This document shows, one piece after another, positions 38,573 to 49,560 of a stretch of DNA of 57,587 nucleotides. Below the pieces are notes generated by a model, which worked only from the letters and a program-made list of their open reading frames with translations, was not told where the DNA came from and did not search any database. The stretch's first letter is position 1; each line of letters opens with the position of its first letter. The DNA is taken from positions 1 to 57,587 of the forward strand of contig JAUCBJ010008339.1 in assembly GCA_032718475.1 (NCBI GenBank), written 5' to 3'. The translations under genes were made by a program, and so were the position numbers. This stretch comes from Nemertoderma westbladi (taxonomy: Eukaryota; Xenacoelomorpha; Nemertodermatida; Nemertodermatidae).

Positions 38573-39478
38573 TACACCATGTCCTAGAATATAGTGTCGT
38601 TATTCAAGTACATGCCCACCCATCAAATTTTTCTACAAATCTTAATGAGATTGCATGAAATTTGAAACAGAGATAGTTTCACCTCCCTCCTCCTCCGTGG
38701 GTGAGCCAGAATTTTTATTTTTGCTTTCAATCTTTAGCTACAAGCGTTTAAAATAAGTGTCTCCGTCGATATTGCACCAGTTACACCGCAGTTATTCTTC
38801 AAACATTTAGTGATTTGTTGGTACTAGTAGAAAGCTTACCGTGCAAGGATTCCAAATATGTAAAAATATTTGAATTTGGTTGGGAAATAGCTGAGTTATT
38901 GGCATTCGAATTTTGCATGTATTAGCTTCCGCTGCAGACCATTTATTATATTAAATAAATACACAATATTCTAGAGCATTTTGTTTATCTCATAAGTAGC
39001 TTGGCAACAATGCAATGCCTACATTATAATACTAGTTTATGGACATTCCCACATAATCAAAATGTTCTAGAACATTGTGTATTTATTTAATATAATAAAT
39101 GGCCTGCAGCGGAAGCAAATACATGCAAAATTCTAATGCCCATATCTCAGCTATTTCCCAACCAAATTCACATATTTTTACATATTTGGAATCCTTGCAC
39201 GGTAAGCTTTCTACTAGTACCAACAAATCACTAAATGTTTGAAGAATAACCGCGGTGTAACTGGTGCAATATCGACGGAGACACCTTTTTCAAACGCTTG
39301 TAGCTAAAGAACGAAAGCAAAATACAAATTCTGGATCACCCACGGAGGAGGAGGGAGGTGAAACTATCTCTGTTTCAAATTTCATGCAATCTCATTAAGA
39401 TTTGTAGAAAAAATTGGGGGGGGGGGGGGGGGGGGGCATGTACCTGAATAACGACACTATATTCCAGGACATGGTGTA
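38573..39478. mobile_element. Fold-back element: two arms of about 415 bp around a 64-bp spacer
   Basis: 38573-38988 (from tacaccatgtcct to ctagagcattttgtttat) is repeated in inverted orientation at 39053-39478 (from ataatcaaaatgttctag to ccaggacatggtgta). The match extends over the full length with scattered substitutions. The arms have no open frame. The right arm carries a G21 run (39416-39436) where the left arm has, in the same sense, gatgggtgggc. Palindromes of this size fit a fold-back or long-TIR transposon, or an inverted duplication of a shorter element. Confidence 0.9.
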
Positions 39479-39617
39479 TATACCTCTGTTACCGTTAGGT
39501 ACCCCTTACGATATATATGAGAAGCCCAATTACATTTATCACCGCTACTCAGATTAACCGCAAGATGGCGCAAGAAGGTGATGTCCCTCGGGCCGGTCTT
39601 AGTTATATGTTTCCAAT

Positions 39618-39850
39618 ATTTGAAGAATAACTGCAGTGTAACTGGTGCAATATCGTCAGAGACACCTTTTTCAAACGGTTGTAGCTAAAGAATGAAAGCA
39701 AAAATATAAATTCTGGCTCACCCAGGATGGAGGAGGGAGGTGAAACTATCTCTGTTTCAAATTTCATGCAATCTCATTACGATTTGTGGAAAATTTTGGG
39801 GGAGGGGCAGGTACCTGTATAACGACACTATATTCCAGGACATGGTGTAA
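39618..39850. mobile_element. Third, shorter copy of the fold-back arm
   Basis: Same orientation as the right arm. It begins at atttgaagaataactgcagt and runs to ggacatggtgtaa, so it lacks the inner part of the arm. It contains gggggaggggc where the right arm has G21. With the 30.7-kb relative, this shows the arm is a dispersed repeat family and not a one-off inversion. Confidence 0.85.
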
Positions 39851-42357
39851 TCATATGCCAAAAAGTATGACTTCTTCTATCAGCTGATCGAGGTATTCTA
39901 GAATGCAGTGAGCAGGCGGGTGTAAAAAAATTTCAAAACATTTTCAAAATTTTATTGTATATGTGTTTAACATCCATAGATTGTATAAATTATTAAGTAA
40001 TTAAACAGGACTAAGGATGATCCAACTCTATAGCAAAGGGTGAGTGAGGGAGACTTGACTTTAGGGGAGACTTGATTTTTTTTAATAACTCAAAAACTAT
40101 TGGAAATTATTTAATAATACCACACAAAAATGTGTAAAATACATGTTGGCTACACTCGCGCAACAATGTTTTATTACCTTTTGGTTATTTTTTGTTTTAT
40201 TGTCAATAAACGTTTTCGCTGACGGACTACTATCAAGCCTAAACAAACTACTGTATGTGCAGATTCTGAAACTGTTAGTTAGTATGCGTGCTAACACGGT
40301 AGTACGACTTACTCTTTAAGAGGGGATTGACCTTACAGTGTTGACTGCCCCAACTCACTAACGGCGCTTGATCAGACCAACTCTACACACGCAGCAATCC
40401 CTTCAGACCCAAAAATAGCTAGACAACAATCCAGCCTACAAAATATTTGAGTAATAACTATTACGGTACCTGAACAGACCACACAAACAAACACAGGCTA
40501 AAACACTGGCAGACTACGATCAAGCCTAAATAAACTACAGTATATGCAGACTCTGAAACTGTTAGTTAGTATGCGTGCTAACACGGTAGTACGACTTACT
40601 CTTTAAGAGGGGATTGACCTTACAGTGTTGACTGCCCCAACTTACTAACGGCACTTTATCAGACAAACTCTACACACGCCGTAATCTCTCCAAACCCAAC
40701 CACAGTCAGACAGCAGCTCAGCCTACAATTATCTGAACAATCTGAGCAGGGTCACACGCCTTCTGCTCAATATTAGCCTACTAGTAAATAAAACCAACAG
40801 AAATAAGTAGAATCTCAAATAAAAAATCAGGGCGGCCGTTCCCTGATTAAGTACCAAGACCTACCGGTATACAACAATCAAAATCGAATAATACTAATGT
40901 ACTTGTACAGCAGTACCGGTACCGGTGATGACAGTTAGGCCTACTGACCTACAAAGTACCGGTTCAGTTTTACCAGTCACTACGGTATTTTGCAACCCTA
41001 TTGCCTACTGCAATAAGATTGTAAACCGTTACTGTTCGTCAGAACAGTATTAAACTGTATTTAATGCCTACACTTGCAACCTTATTGCTTACTGCAATAA
41101 GATTATTAAACTGTTACTGTTCGCGCTTTCGAAGACCTTTAGCAGTTTAACCTGCCAAAATTTATATGTCTTTTCGTTAATTAAAACCACTTTAGCATAC
41201 GACAATAATTTATGCTAATACGCAAAACATTAGCCGAAGTCAGCCCATGCGCGATCATTCACCCGATGGATCTACACCCGGGAGACTGAATTCGGATGCT
41301 TGAATTGTATTATTACAGTGTAAGGTTGTAGTGTATACCTAATGTATTATTCGATAGATCGTTAATAATTAATCTCTGACAGATATTATTGGCTTTCGGG
41401 AAATATTAACAGTTCCTTTAGGACGTGGCGCTTTACCTATTTAAACAGAACTAAGACTTATACTAAACGCAACGATACTGCTGCTGATTAAAGTATAAAA
41501 CGTATTCTTTAGGAAATACTTTGTTACCAATCACAATCATACACACTATTCTGCCGACAGTCAGTATATTTGATCACACATAAAGAGAGCAGTAATTGAC
41601 TCGCGTAGGGTCTGCTAAATAACATTGGATTCAATACACACCACATTAATATAAATCGCAATTGTTATATATAGCCGGTCTCTCTAACCTGTAGTGTTAT
41701 CAAGAAAATTGGGAATTGGGTGATTTATCCGTATTATCCAAATAGCAATATTTCCATCAACAAATATTTACAATTAATAACTGACGGTAAAATAACAGTA
41801 CAAACAATATGATTAATGCAATTAAATTAAGTGTGTATGTTAATTAAGATTGATCAATTAGCGTAACAGTTTATACTTTCGATAATTCAAGCAGTTCTGC
41901 AGTTCACGGTACAGCAGTATCTATCCAAAAAATGCCGGTGTTTCTGGCTTAGACAGCAATAACAACAAAAGTCACAACTCTCTCTCTCTCTCCAGTCAGA
42001 CCGAACACTCTCCCTATGATCCGCAGGAAAGCTACACGTCGACAGGAAAAACCGCCCTGATTGGCCCAAGCCAAACAAAGAACCACGCTGCCAATGGCTG
42101 TTTCCATGTCAGCAACCAGCTGCTAGATGTCGTAATATGAATCATCACGGCTAAGCTGTGAAAGGTGGTTTGTGCATTACAAGTTTTTGTCTTACCATGT
42201 CCGCTAAAACACGTATATAGCAGAATGATTTTTATGTCCGTTAAAACACCTGTAAAGGTACCTTGCGGGCGAGGGGAATATATATACAGTTAGAAAACCC
42301 TTTTTAGAGTATTCCAGCGCCGGGGGGGGAACTGGCCAGCAAAGGCAAACGTATCAG
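39851..42357. other. Intergenic DNA with local duplications, no supported gene
   Basis: Contains the 287-bp-offset duplication annotated separately and a shorter one: tgcaaccctattgcctactg near 40991 and a diverged copy near 41075. It also has a CT microsatellite at 41977-41992 and repeated ACCGGTAC motifs near 40864, 40910 and 40955. On the minus strand, 41887-42260 shows atgtccgctaaaacac and atgtccgttaaaacac as a short duplication. I support no gene. Confidence 0.4.
40222..40730. repeat. Direct duplication of about 220 bp, offset 287 bp
   Basis: The block with ctgaaactgttagttagtat, gcgtgctaacacggtagtac and ttaagaggggattgacctta occurs at about 40222-40445 and again at 40509-40730 with few differences. 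This is a local tandem duplication; no coding potential is evident. Confidence 0.9.
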
Positions 42358-42462
42358 TTATCCCACAAAAGCTTTTACACTGACCTTGTCCGGACCAAAG
42401 CCAGTTGAATTATAACTCGATAGAGACAAGGTTCTGGTGAGTTGTGAGTTTAGAGCCGCCAT
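42358..42462 (-). pseudogene. 5' stub of a LINE ORF2 (endonuclease start), truncated
   Basis: An ATG lies 43 bases after the stop of the ORF1-like frame. The 34-codon frame contains SYNSTGFGPDKVS, which resembles the first strand and loop of the APE-type endonuclease at the start of LINE ORF2 proteins. The frame ends at TAA soon after, and sequence beyond that point no longer looks like endonuclease. I infer that the rest of ORF2 and the 3' end were deleted or replaced here. Spacing and orientation match a bicistronic LINE. Confidence rests on this short match and on the neighbouring ORF1. Confidence 0.45.
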
Positions 42463-42505
42463 TGCACATTGTGATCATCTAAAAACTACTAAACTAAAGA
42501 CCTCC

Positions 42506-43749
42506 TTACTTTAATATTACTCCCTTGTCTTTATTTACTTCGAATCTCTTTGGGTAATATATCCATTTCCGTACGCACACGCCCAGTGGCCATGTCTGGG
42601 GATCGAGAGCGATGTCCAGTCCCACTGGTGGAAGAGTTATCTTGTAACTTGCCGTTCTAGATTCTTCATGTGACTGTTTAACGATATCCGTAAGATCAAC
42701 AGTCACGCCGCAAGAAGCAAGAAAAGATTTAATACCATCTTTGGTTGATTGGTGATGTAAACGAAAAACAAATACTTCATCATCTGCTGCTTTTACCGGT
42801 ACATCGCCATCGCGTTTCCCTGTTCCTTGGATATAGGCTGGGCGCTGACGTCGAACTGGACCCCTAACTGTCTGAAACCCATCTTCATCCACCACCACAC
42901 TCGATGACAGGCGTTTTCTCTTTAAGCTTCCGGGGTTAGAACGTTGGTTTGAATGGGGAGGTGTTTCCCAATTGGAGACAATGTCCCTCCTTGTATATGG
43001 AGGGCGATTAAACGGTTGCCGTGCTAGTGTTGGAGGCGCTAAACTATTAGACCCCATACCGAATACAGCAGTATCTCTGTATGATTTCGAAGGGGCTGTT
43101 TGTTGGGTTATTATTGAACTTTGGTTTATCTGTGCAGCTAGCTGCTGTGGCTGGGCTACGTTAGAAGCTCGGGTGAACCTTTCGATAGGTGACATTTCAG
43201 AAATTTTCTTCGTAATTGATTGTTCCAATTTCTTAATCGTTTCGCTAAATATTTCCTTGACATCATCAATTTTATTGTCCATAAGTGTTAAACGCGATAT
43301 AACATCTACTGATTCGACATCCATTGATGTTTCCTCTACGAGATTTGGGAGAGATAAAGCTTCAAGTGCTCCAACAGCAATTATCGGTAGTTTGCCATGC
43401 GTATCTAATTCACACATTTTCTCCCATAAATCTTTAACATTTGCTTGCGCTGCTGATCTTTCCTGTGTGTCTTTTCTGTTAATAACTTCAATATTACATT
43501 TGTTAAACAAAGGCGTTTTGCAGACAATATTTCCTCTGGTGTATATCTTTTTAGGCAGCACCTGGCTGTCTCCTCTAAGATTCTACTCGACATTCCCTGG
43601 AGTATAACGGTTAAACATGAATTAATGACAATATGCTTCTCATCCTCGCCGCCATTTCCAGCAGTTGCTCCTGATCCCACTGAATCTGCTTCATCCCGCA
43701 GAACATCGTAAGGAGTGGCATTTCCCGATTGACTTCTCCGTTGCGTCAT
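42506..43749 (-). pseudogene. ORF1-like (gag-like) protein of a non-LTR retrotransposon, frameshifted
   Basis: Two overlapping minus-strand frames form one ancestral protein of about 410 residues. The first begins at the ATG at 43749 and carries an acidic start and an RYTPEEILSAKRL helix. The second carries INRKDTQERSAAQ, a probable coiled coil (residues about 85-123 of its 351), a proline/glutamine-rich linker, a basic segment (SLKRKR, about 213-217) and a C-terminal RRM-like domain (VFVFRLHH to DPQTWPLGVCVRKW, about 262-340). This layout is common in ORF1 or gag-like proteins of invertebrate LINEs, where it binds RNA. The frame changes near 43505-43520, consistent with a one-base indel, so this copy should not make full-length protein. 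A sequencing error could look the same. Confidence 0.65.
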
Positions 43750-44230
43750 TTGATCATCGCCAATACAACAATGACAGATTAACAGATACCGGTACCGGAC
43801 CGGTAACAGTACAGCAGTTGGTACGGCAGTACGGTGTGGTAGTTCAACAGTCTGACAGTTTGCAGTGCAGCTATTGTTGCAGTACAGCAGGATAAACAAA
43901 CAGACTCTAAAAGGTTCAGCGTTGTATGACGTTACCTTAGCTAGCTAACGAGATGGAAATCTGAATTCCCTACTATTCAGTCTATTATTGTGTTATTGCG
44001 TGTGTTAGACAGATTTCATTTAATAAATGTCAGTCAATAACATTTTACCACAGCAGAAGGCTTATATCCATACTTGTTTTTTTCCTCATAAATATTAGGC
44101 TTATTATTTTTTGGTGGGATTTCTTTGTAGTTGAATTGTCTAAGTTTTTACACTGAGGCATTAACAGAGGGTACTGGTATTAAATTAATTATTTGAATAT
44201 CATTACTGCATCGACTGCATTTAGTACTGT

Positions 44231-44545
44231 GTTCTGCGTTGATTATATTCCTATAAACCATACCTGGCTTCGCATATTGAATGCATCGATAGTTATAAAG
44301 ATTGTCAGTCTGCGTTTAGGAAATATATTAGGACGAGTGCAATGACGCTTATAATAATTAAGACGAGTACGGCGTTGATTATATTCCTATAAACCATTCC
44401 TGGTTTCTCATATTGCACGTATCGATAGTTGTAAAGATTTTCAGTCTGCGTTTAGGAAATATATTTAAATACAAAACAGGACGAGCGCAACGACGCTTAT
44501 AATAATTAAGACGAGTACGACGTTGATTATATTGCTATACACCAC
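44231..44545. repeat. 137-147-bp direct repeat, about 2.2 copies
   Basis: The block gcgttgattatattcctata followed by cagtctgcgtttaggaaata and gacgcttataataattaaga starts near 44237, 44374 and 44521 (third copy partial; cgttgattatattgctatac). Copies differ by substitutions and a short insertion (taaatacaaaaca). Confidence 0.85.
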
Positions 44546-44751
44546 CTGGCTTTGTATATTGAACATGCGATTGGAAATAAGTTCGTTCTACCCTTCCATG
44601 GGTGGTAGATGTCGCGATTATGTATTGGTGGTTGGGAAGGGTGGGGGGGGGGGGTGTGGAGATTAAAATGGGTGAACACGTACTGTCCCCCTTTCTTTGA
44701 TTGATTGGTGGTGTGGGTAAATTTCTCAAAACCTGATTTTGTGATACAGTC

Positions 44752-45461
44752 ACTCAATTTTAATTTGTATCTCATAACTGGGCCTCGTGCTGCGCGAAGG
44801 CCCCACGAACGTGTTCTGTTGATCTGTTGTTCTGTTGATCTGTCGTTCTGTTGTGTCCAATTTTAAACGTTAATAACTCAGCCAAATGTTAATGAAATTT
44901 AACCAAACTTGGTACACATGTAGTCTGGCCAAAGTTCATTTTCCAAGTTGAATTTTCGCGTGGCCTTCGAGAAGCTAAGATAATAGCAGTTAATTAGTTA
45001 ATTAAGTTGATTAGGGTAAAAACATCAATTTCAACCTGCCTCCTTAAAGGATATTAATTGTTTTCTAGTATAAGATTTAAATAATTATACTTAAAAAGTT
45101 ATACAACTGTAATCCCCATACACCATTCCATTGTAATGTGTTTTTAATTGATCTAAACGTAATTAAGTTAAAATGCATTCCATCACTCTATACTGTACTA
45201 TTCCTTGGCATTCTTGATATTGCCCAGATGGGAAACATTCCAATCATCCTTCCACTGAGCTTGCTCTATCTTGCACAGTGATTGGCTGAATTTAATGGTG
45301 ATTCTTTAGATATTAGCTAAATGATTTCGTTGAGGCATTGACATGATAAATTAATATTTCAGTATCAATACTATCGGCATAAGGTAAGGGGAACAATTGC
45401 TCAATTTTAATCTGTATCTGATAACTGAGCCTCGTCCTGCGCAATGGCCCCACGAACGTGT
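44752..45461. repeat. Pair of 65-bp direct repeats flanking about 580 bp
   Basis: 44752-44817 and 45399-45461 share tcaattttaat, tgtatct, ataact and then ggccccacgaacgtgtt with a few substitutions. This could be two copies of one dispersed repeat or the ends of an insertion. I found no open frame between them. Confidence 0.75.
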
Positions 45462-45587
45462 TATATAAGAATACAGTCTCGAGGTAGAAGAAATGCACTG
45501 TAGCGAGAAGTATACAGCACAGTAGTGGGCATATGCAGTTGATTTCCACAATATATGGTTTTACGGTTTCTTACTAAAAAAACTTAC

Positions 45588-45693
45588 CAAGACTTCGAGT
45601 AACTGGTTCATCGGGTATATATTCTACTTCTAGAAAGTTAATAATTTCCTCGACGTCTTCTTTGGTTAAGATATTATATGTTATATTTTCCAT
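45588..45693 (-). CDS. First coding exon of a GNAT-family N-acetyltransferase-like gene (partial)
   Basis: Minus-strand exon of 35 codons plus one base, from the ATG at 45693 (context gaaATGG) to CTTG|GTAAGT at 45588/45587. The peptide contains YNILTKEDVEEIINFLEVEY followed by PDEPVTRSLG. This is the pattern at the N-terminus of GNAT acetyltransferases of the arylalkylamine/dopamine N-acetyltransferase-like group: a first beta strand, the helix after 'T.ED.EE...FL', then 'PDEP...SLG' before the substrate loop. Such enzymes transfer acetyl from acetyl-CoA to amines. The acetyl-CoA-binding motif should lie in later exons, to the left. I did not find them, so the gene may have long introns or be a fragment. 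On the minus strand TATATAAA near 45803 could serve as a TATA box. The call rests on the peptide pattern plus the precise donor. Confidence 0.6.
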
Positions 45694-47728
45694 TTCGGAA
45701 GCCAAACGTTTAATACAATGGATAGGTTATAGTTATATAGATAGATAGATAGATTATGTTACTGGTATGTCACAGATTTTTGAATTAATTAATTAGTTTA
45801 TTTTATATATATTTAAATCACAAGAAGCATTAAGCGGAGCATGTCTTTAAAAAATTGATAGATTGACAGATAGATTACATACAAATACAACAGGTTGACA
45901 AAAATATAGCCGTGTTCACGTATACACTTCGCAGTGTCAGTGCGGTCACAGTCAGAATGCGGTGACAGCACTGTCACCGCGACGTGTATATGTGAACTAG
46001 TCTTATAAGTCGTTGTTTCATCCGAAAGAGAGGCTTTATAAGGAGACTCAATCTGTGCAACATACAAGGACATAAATTGTCAATGGGAAAATGTCAAATG
46101 TTAAAATAAACCGGAGGGGCCCGAGTCGTTATAGCTAATAAGGTTGGTATCCGCTCCTTTGTATTCGAGTAAAAAAGTATAGCAAGGACGCGATAATGAG
46201 TTAATTAAAAGTGCGCCAGCATAAGCCTATGTATAATTATACAACTTATCGCAATACCTATAGTTGTATAGCCACGTAATGGACAAGGTTGCGTGGAACG
46301 TGGAAAGTACCCGCAATGCCAAATATTTCCTGGACCTGGAAATATATTTCCTGAACCCAGAATGAACAATTGATCAACTAAAAATCCTTACAGTATTAAT
46401 TCAACATACAGAATTAATTTTAATAACTAATGTTATTCCTAAATTGATAATTCTAGCCCGTCGAAAATATTGCCGAAATTTCACACTGCTAATGATAATG
46501 AATCATGAAAATGTATTATAAATTTGTAATTTCTGCTTTTATTATTTATTTGATAATATTTCCGGAATTTATTGGTGAAAAAAATTAACTTAATACCGCA
46601 AATTATAATAATATAGCAAAATGCATCCAAATAAATAATAATTGTATCCGGGTCCTATAGTCGTATAGCCCGGTAATAAATTAATTTTATCCATAAATTG
46701 ATTATTTTAGCCCGAATATACCTCAAAATAGGGTGAAAATGTTGCTTTTTTTCACTTAGAAGAAACAAATTATGATTTTGCATCGATTTTAATTATTTAA
46801 TTAATCCCGCGATAAAAGTAATATAATGAAAATGAGACTATTTTATTACATTTTATTAAATGTTTGCATCTAATTAGAGTCAAATCCTTCCATCCTGTAG
46901 GCCTACACTCAAAGCTTGTTATTTAAAATTGATCTCTCTGGCTGGTTTAAAAAAAAAAACAGAACACAACATCCAGTATAGGATTTATGTAGTTTTTTGA
47001 GCTGCTCTCTAATAACGTCATAAATATATTCCAGAATATTAATGTCATATAATATTACAATATAATTATTTAAAAATGAATGAGAATGTATCAGTACTTG
47101 ATGAGTATAATAATAATTGGAAACGCTGTTAAAAGGAAACAATGTCGCAAACACTGCAGTTAAATATATTTTATTCCAAAATTGTAACATTACTCAACGC
47201 CGTTAGTATTAACAGCGAGTTGTTATTTAGCACTTTACAACTTTTGAGGACATTACAACATTGTATTGACCTGTACATTTAGTATTTATTTGGTGTTATC
47301 GGTTAAGTATTGTCCCCTTAGTGGACATTACTTAACACTGTTATTGGTTACCACGTAAACAATAGGTGGAAATTTGCCTGACAGCCAGATATGCCTACTG
47401 CATTACTTACCGGTAGACGGGGTATAGCTATTAATAATCAGATGGGCATATCTATATTATTATAATGTCATGGCTCCACATGCCACCATAAATATAAGCT
47501 AACTTATTTATAACATAATTTATGTCATTTTTATATTTATTTATAACATGATAAATAATAAATATTATAAATATTATGAATAATGATATATTATTATAAT
47601 GATAATATATTATTATAATGATAATATATTATTATAATGATGATATAATATTATGATATATTATGATATGATGATATATTATTATAAATAATATGATATC
47701 TAGTAACTAAGATATCGTATAGTGCATT
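45694..47728. other. AT-rich intergenic DNA upstream of the acetyltransferase-like exon
   Basis: No further gene supported. Includes an ATAG microsatellite (45738-45755), the small MITE annotated separately, and a loosely duplicated segment (cctatagttgtatagcc near 46257, cctatagtcgtatagcc near 46653). It also holds an AT repeat of about 21 bp (atatattattataatgataa) across 47582-47650, and a TAGGCCTA octamer near 46903. Confidence 0.45.
45908..46003. mobile_element. About 96-bp MITE-like inverted repeat
   Basis: The ends GTTCACGTATACAC (from about 45914) and GTGTATATGTGAAC form inverted repeats with one mismatch. The centre holds a perfect palindrome GCGGTGACAG-CA-CTGTCACCGC at 45959-45980. 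It is non-coding and very likely a small non-autonomous DNA transposon. The outer boundary is uncertain by several bases. Confidence 0.6.
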
Positions 47729-47820
47729 CTCTTTGACTTTGCTTTTTTATGGTATATATGTATGTAATTGCTATTTTGGACTTTATACCCGGGTATTTGG
47801 TCAATAAACTAACTAACTAT
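47729..47820 (+). mobile_element. 3' tail of a LINE-like element
   Basis: The sequence ggactttatacccgggtatt, tggtc, AATAAA (47803-47808), then ctaactaactata has the form of a non-LTR retrotransposon 3' UTR ending in a poly(A)-signal-like hexamer and a short tandem tail. No coding part precedes it, so it would be a strongly 5'-truncated insertion next to the BEL relic. The call rests on overall form only. Confidence 0.35.
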
Positions 47821-47827
47821 ACAGCAA

Positions 47828-48409
47828 CTAATTTAATTTGTGCATAATTCGTGGAATTATAGTCCATGCACATAATAGTCCTAAAGGATCAAACAATTGT
47901 AGCAATTGATAACGCGTGTATGCCAAAGGGGAGGAAAGGACATTGAGGTCAAAATGCAGCGTATCTGAGGTGGAATTCCAAGGAAACCCCAACACTTTAG
48001 TAGGATTTTCTGTAGGTTTAAGAACCATACCTGCCAAGGAGAACAATCAATGAATCAATCAATTGCATACTTCAATTTATAATTGGAAATTTCATGACTG
48101 TCAGTGCTATTAATAAAATCATCACAGAATAAAGCATTAAGCAATTCTTGCATTATTGCAAGGTCAGCGAAGGTGGAAACATGTAAAATGATGGTGGAGT
48201 GTAAGTGGTGAGGACTGGAAGTTTAAACCAAATGGAACTCTTCGAAACTGCCATGATAATCCATCCCAAATAAACTTAACCCACATTCGATTGTCCATAT
48301 GGATGCAGATATTGATGGAATGCAACCCGAATCCCCCGATCATCCTTACTGGCACCACTCCTAGCAACAATGTTCCTCGCCTCTTATAGTTTACCCTTGT
48401 ACTCGCCAT
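47828..48409 (-). pseudogene. BEL/Pao-type retrotransposon pol fragment (reverse transcriptase), decayed
   Basis: Minus-strand frames carry BEL/Pao reverse transcriptase signatures in order: FIWDGLSWQFRRVPFGLNF (about 48230-48290); then LFCDDFINSTDSHE (about 48080-48120, the position of the YVDD-type catalytic box); then KVLGFPWNSTSDTLHFDLN and LFDPLGLL (about 47880-47990), the characteristic block after the palm. The pieces are in different frames separated by stops, so the polymerase is dead. The 'VLG..WN...D..HF' plus 'FDPLG' combination is specific to BEL/Pao. Order and orientation agree with the gag remnant to its right. Confidence 0.85.
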
Positions 48410-48749
48410 TGCTTGGCCTCACCTTCACTCACATACTTCCGGGCTTGTTCTCAACACCAATCCTTTCTATACCCTCCCGACACACATCTATGAAATAGTC
48501 CTAACTTCCCAGTATAAGCATTTCGGTCCTGTTTAAACAACATCCGCCACTGTTCACAGTCGATCATCTTATGCGTTCCGTTTCTGTCCAGCTGAAACTT
48601 GTAATTTAATTTGCATTGTAATGCTCTCTGTATAGCATTTCACGTATTTCATCCAGGTCTGAATCGGATGGGGTATTGTTTTGGTTGCATGTGTCCATCC
48701 TAGGGGTGTTGTTTCCTCTGTAGCCACTATAGTTGTTCTGCCTTTGGCC

Positions 48750-49560
48750 CTACCACAAAGTGGTTTTGTTTTCAGGGCATTGTGGACTTGTAGTCCCCTG
48801 CACGGTCGTATATTGCAATGATTTCCTCACTTTCGGAAGTGTGATTGCTGCACTGTGTTCCAGTTTAGGTCTGCTGTATTCTGGCCTAGGCACTTTTCCG
48901 AGACTGTCCTCGCTATACACTGGGTCTGTAATTAGTTCCACTTCATATGTTAGGAATTTCAACATCTCCTCCAATCCCAGATGTGTTCCTTTCTTTTCTC
49001 ACGTCGAGAAAACTATCTTCCTCCATTTATTTCTCAGCCATGTCAGTAGTGCCTGCACTATTGTTGCGATGTTGTTCAAAGTGTTGACGAACTCAACACT
49101 ATGAACACCACATGGCACTTCCAACATCTTTAGGGTTTATCAGTGCTTTTTCTATTCTGGTGGCAAAGGCTTTGATAGTTGCTGGGCTGTCTGCAAGTCT
49201 GCCTGATGTTATTCCCCTAAAGGTTTGTTGGATTATCTCGAACTCTCTGCTCAGCGCTTTCCAGGCAGCCCTCAAGCCTTCTTATATTCCCTGATATTGC
49301 CTTATAATGTCATAGCTGCATAGGCTGCCCCCCTGTATAGACTTGTAAATTATTGTATTATTATTACTTGTATTAGGCACTCCACGTGCGTCAGTTTCTT
49401 GGAAAGAATCTCATTACTATACATCCTCCAGAATTGCAAATATTCCCCTGGCTTGCTGCCATCGAATTTGAAAGGCTCCACTGGCGGTAGCTCTATTCTA
49501 TTTTTAGCGTGTCGATGAGTGTTTCCATTCCCATCGCTTGAATTTCTAGTGCAGTCGATG
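48750..49560 (-). pseudogene. BEL/Pao-type gag fragment, decayed
   Basis: Reading leftward: IELPPVEPFKFDGSKPGEY (about 49440-49496), LQFWRMYSNEI, then after an interruption near 49295-49375, GLRAAWKAL, ITSGRLADSPATIKAFA, LRNKWRK and EEMLKFLTYEVELITDPVY (about 48905-48975). These blocks match the conserved order of BEL/Pao Gag, a capsid-like RNA-binding protein. Stops and frame changes interrupt it (for example near 49090 and 49010). With the reverse transcriptase fragments to the left, this is one minus-strand element lacking protease, integrase and recognisable LTRs, with a large internal deletion. Confidence 0.82.

Larger units (their letters stand above)
43750..45587. other. Repeat-rich spacer; expected first intron of the acetyltransferase-like gene
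   Basis: If the exon at 45588-45693 is genuine, this DNA lies in its first intron. It contains the direct repeats annotated separately, a G12 run at 44643-44654 and a gttctgttgatctgt microrepeat near 44814-44855. A stretch near 44870-44945 (aactcagccaaatgttaatg...ttggtacacatg) looks like the tail of a dispersed repeat. I found no second acetyltransferase exon here. Confidence 0.4.

Noticed and set aside
42972-43607. A 211-codon plus-strand frame
   Set aside because: It lies opposite the ORF1-like protein; the minus-strand translation has recognisable family blocks, so this is its shadow.
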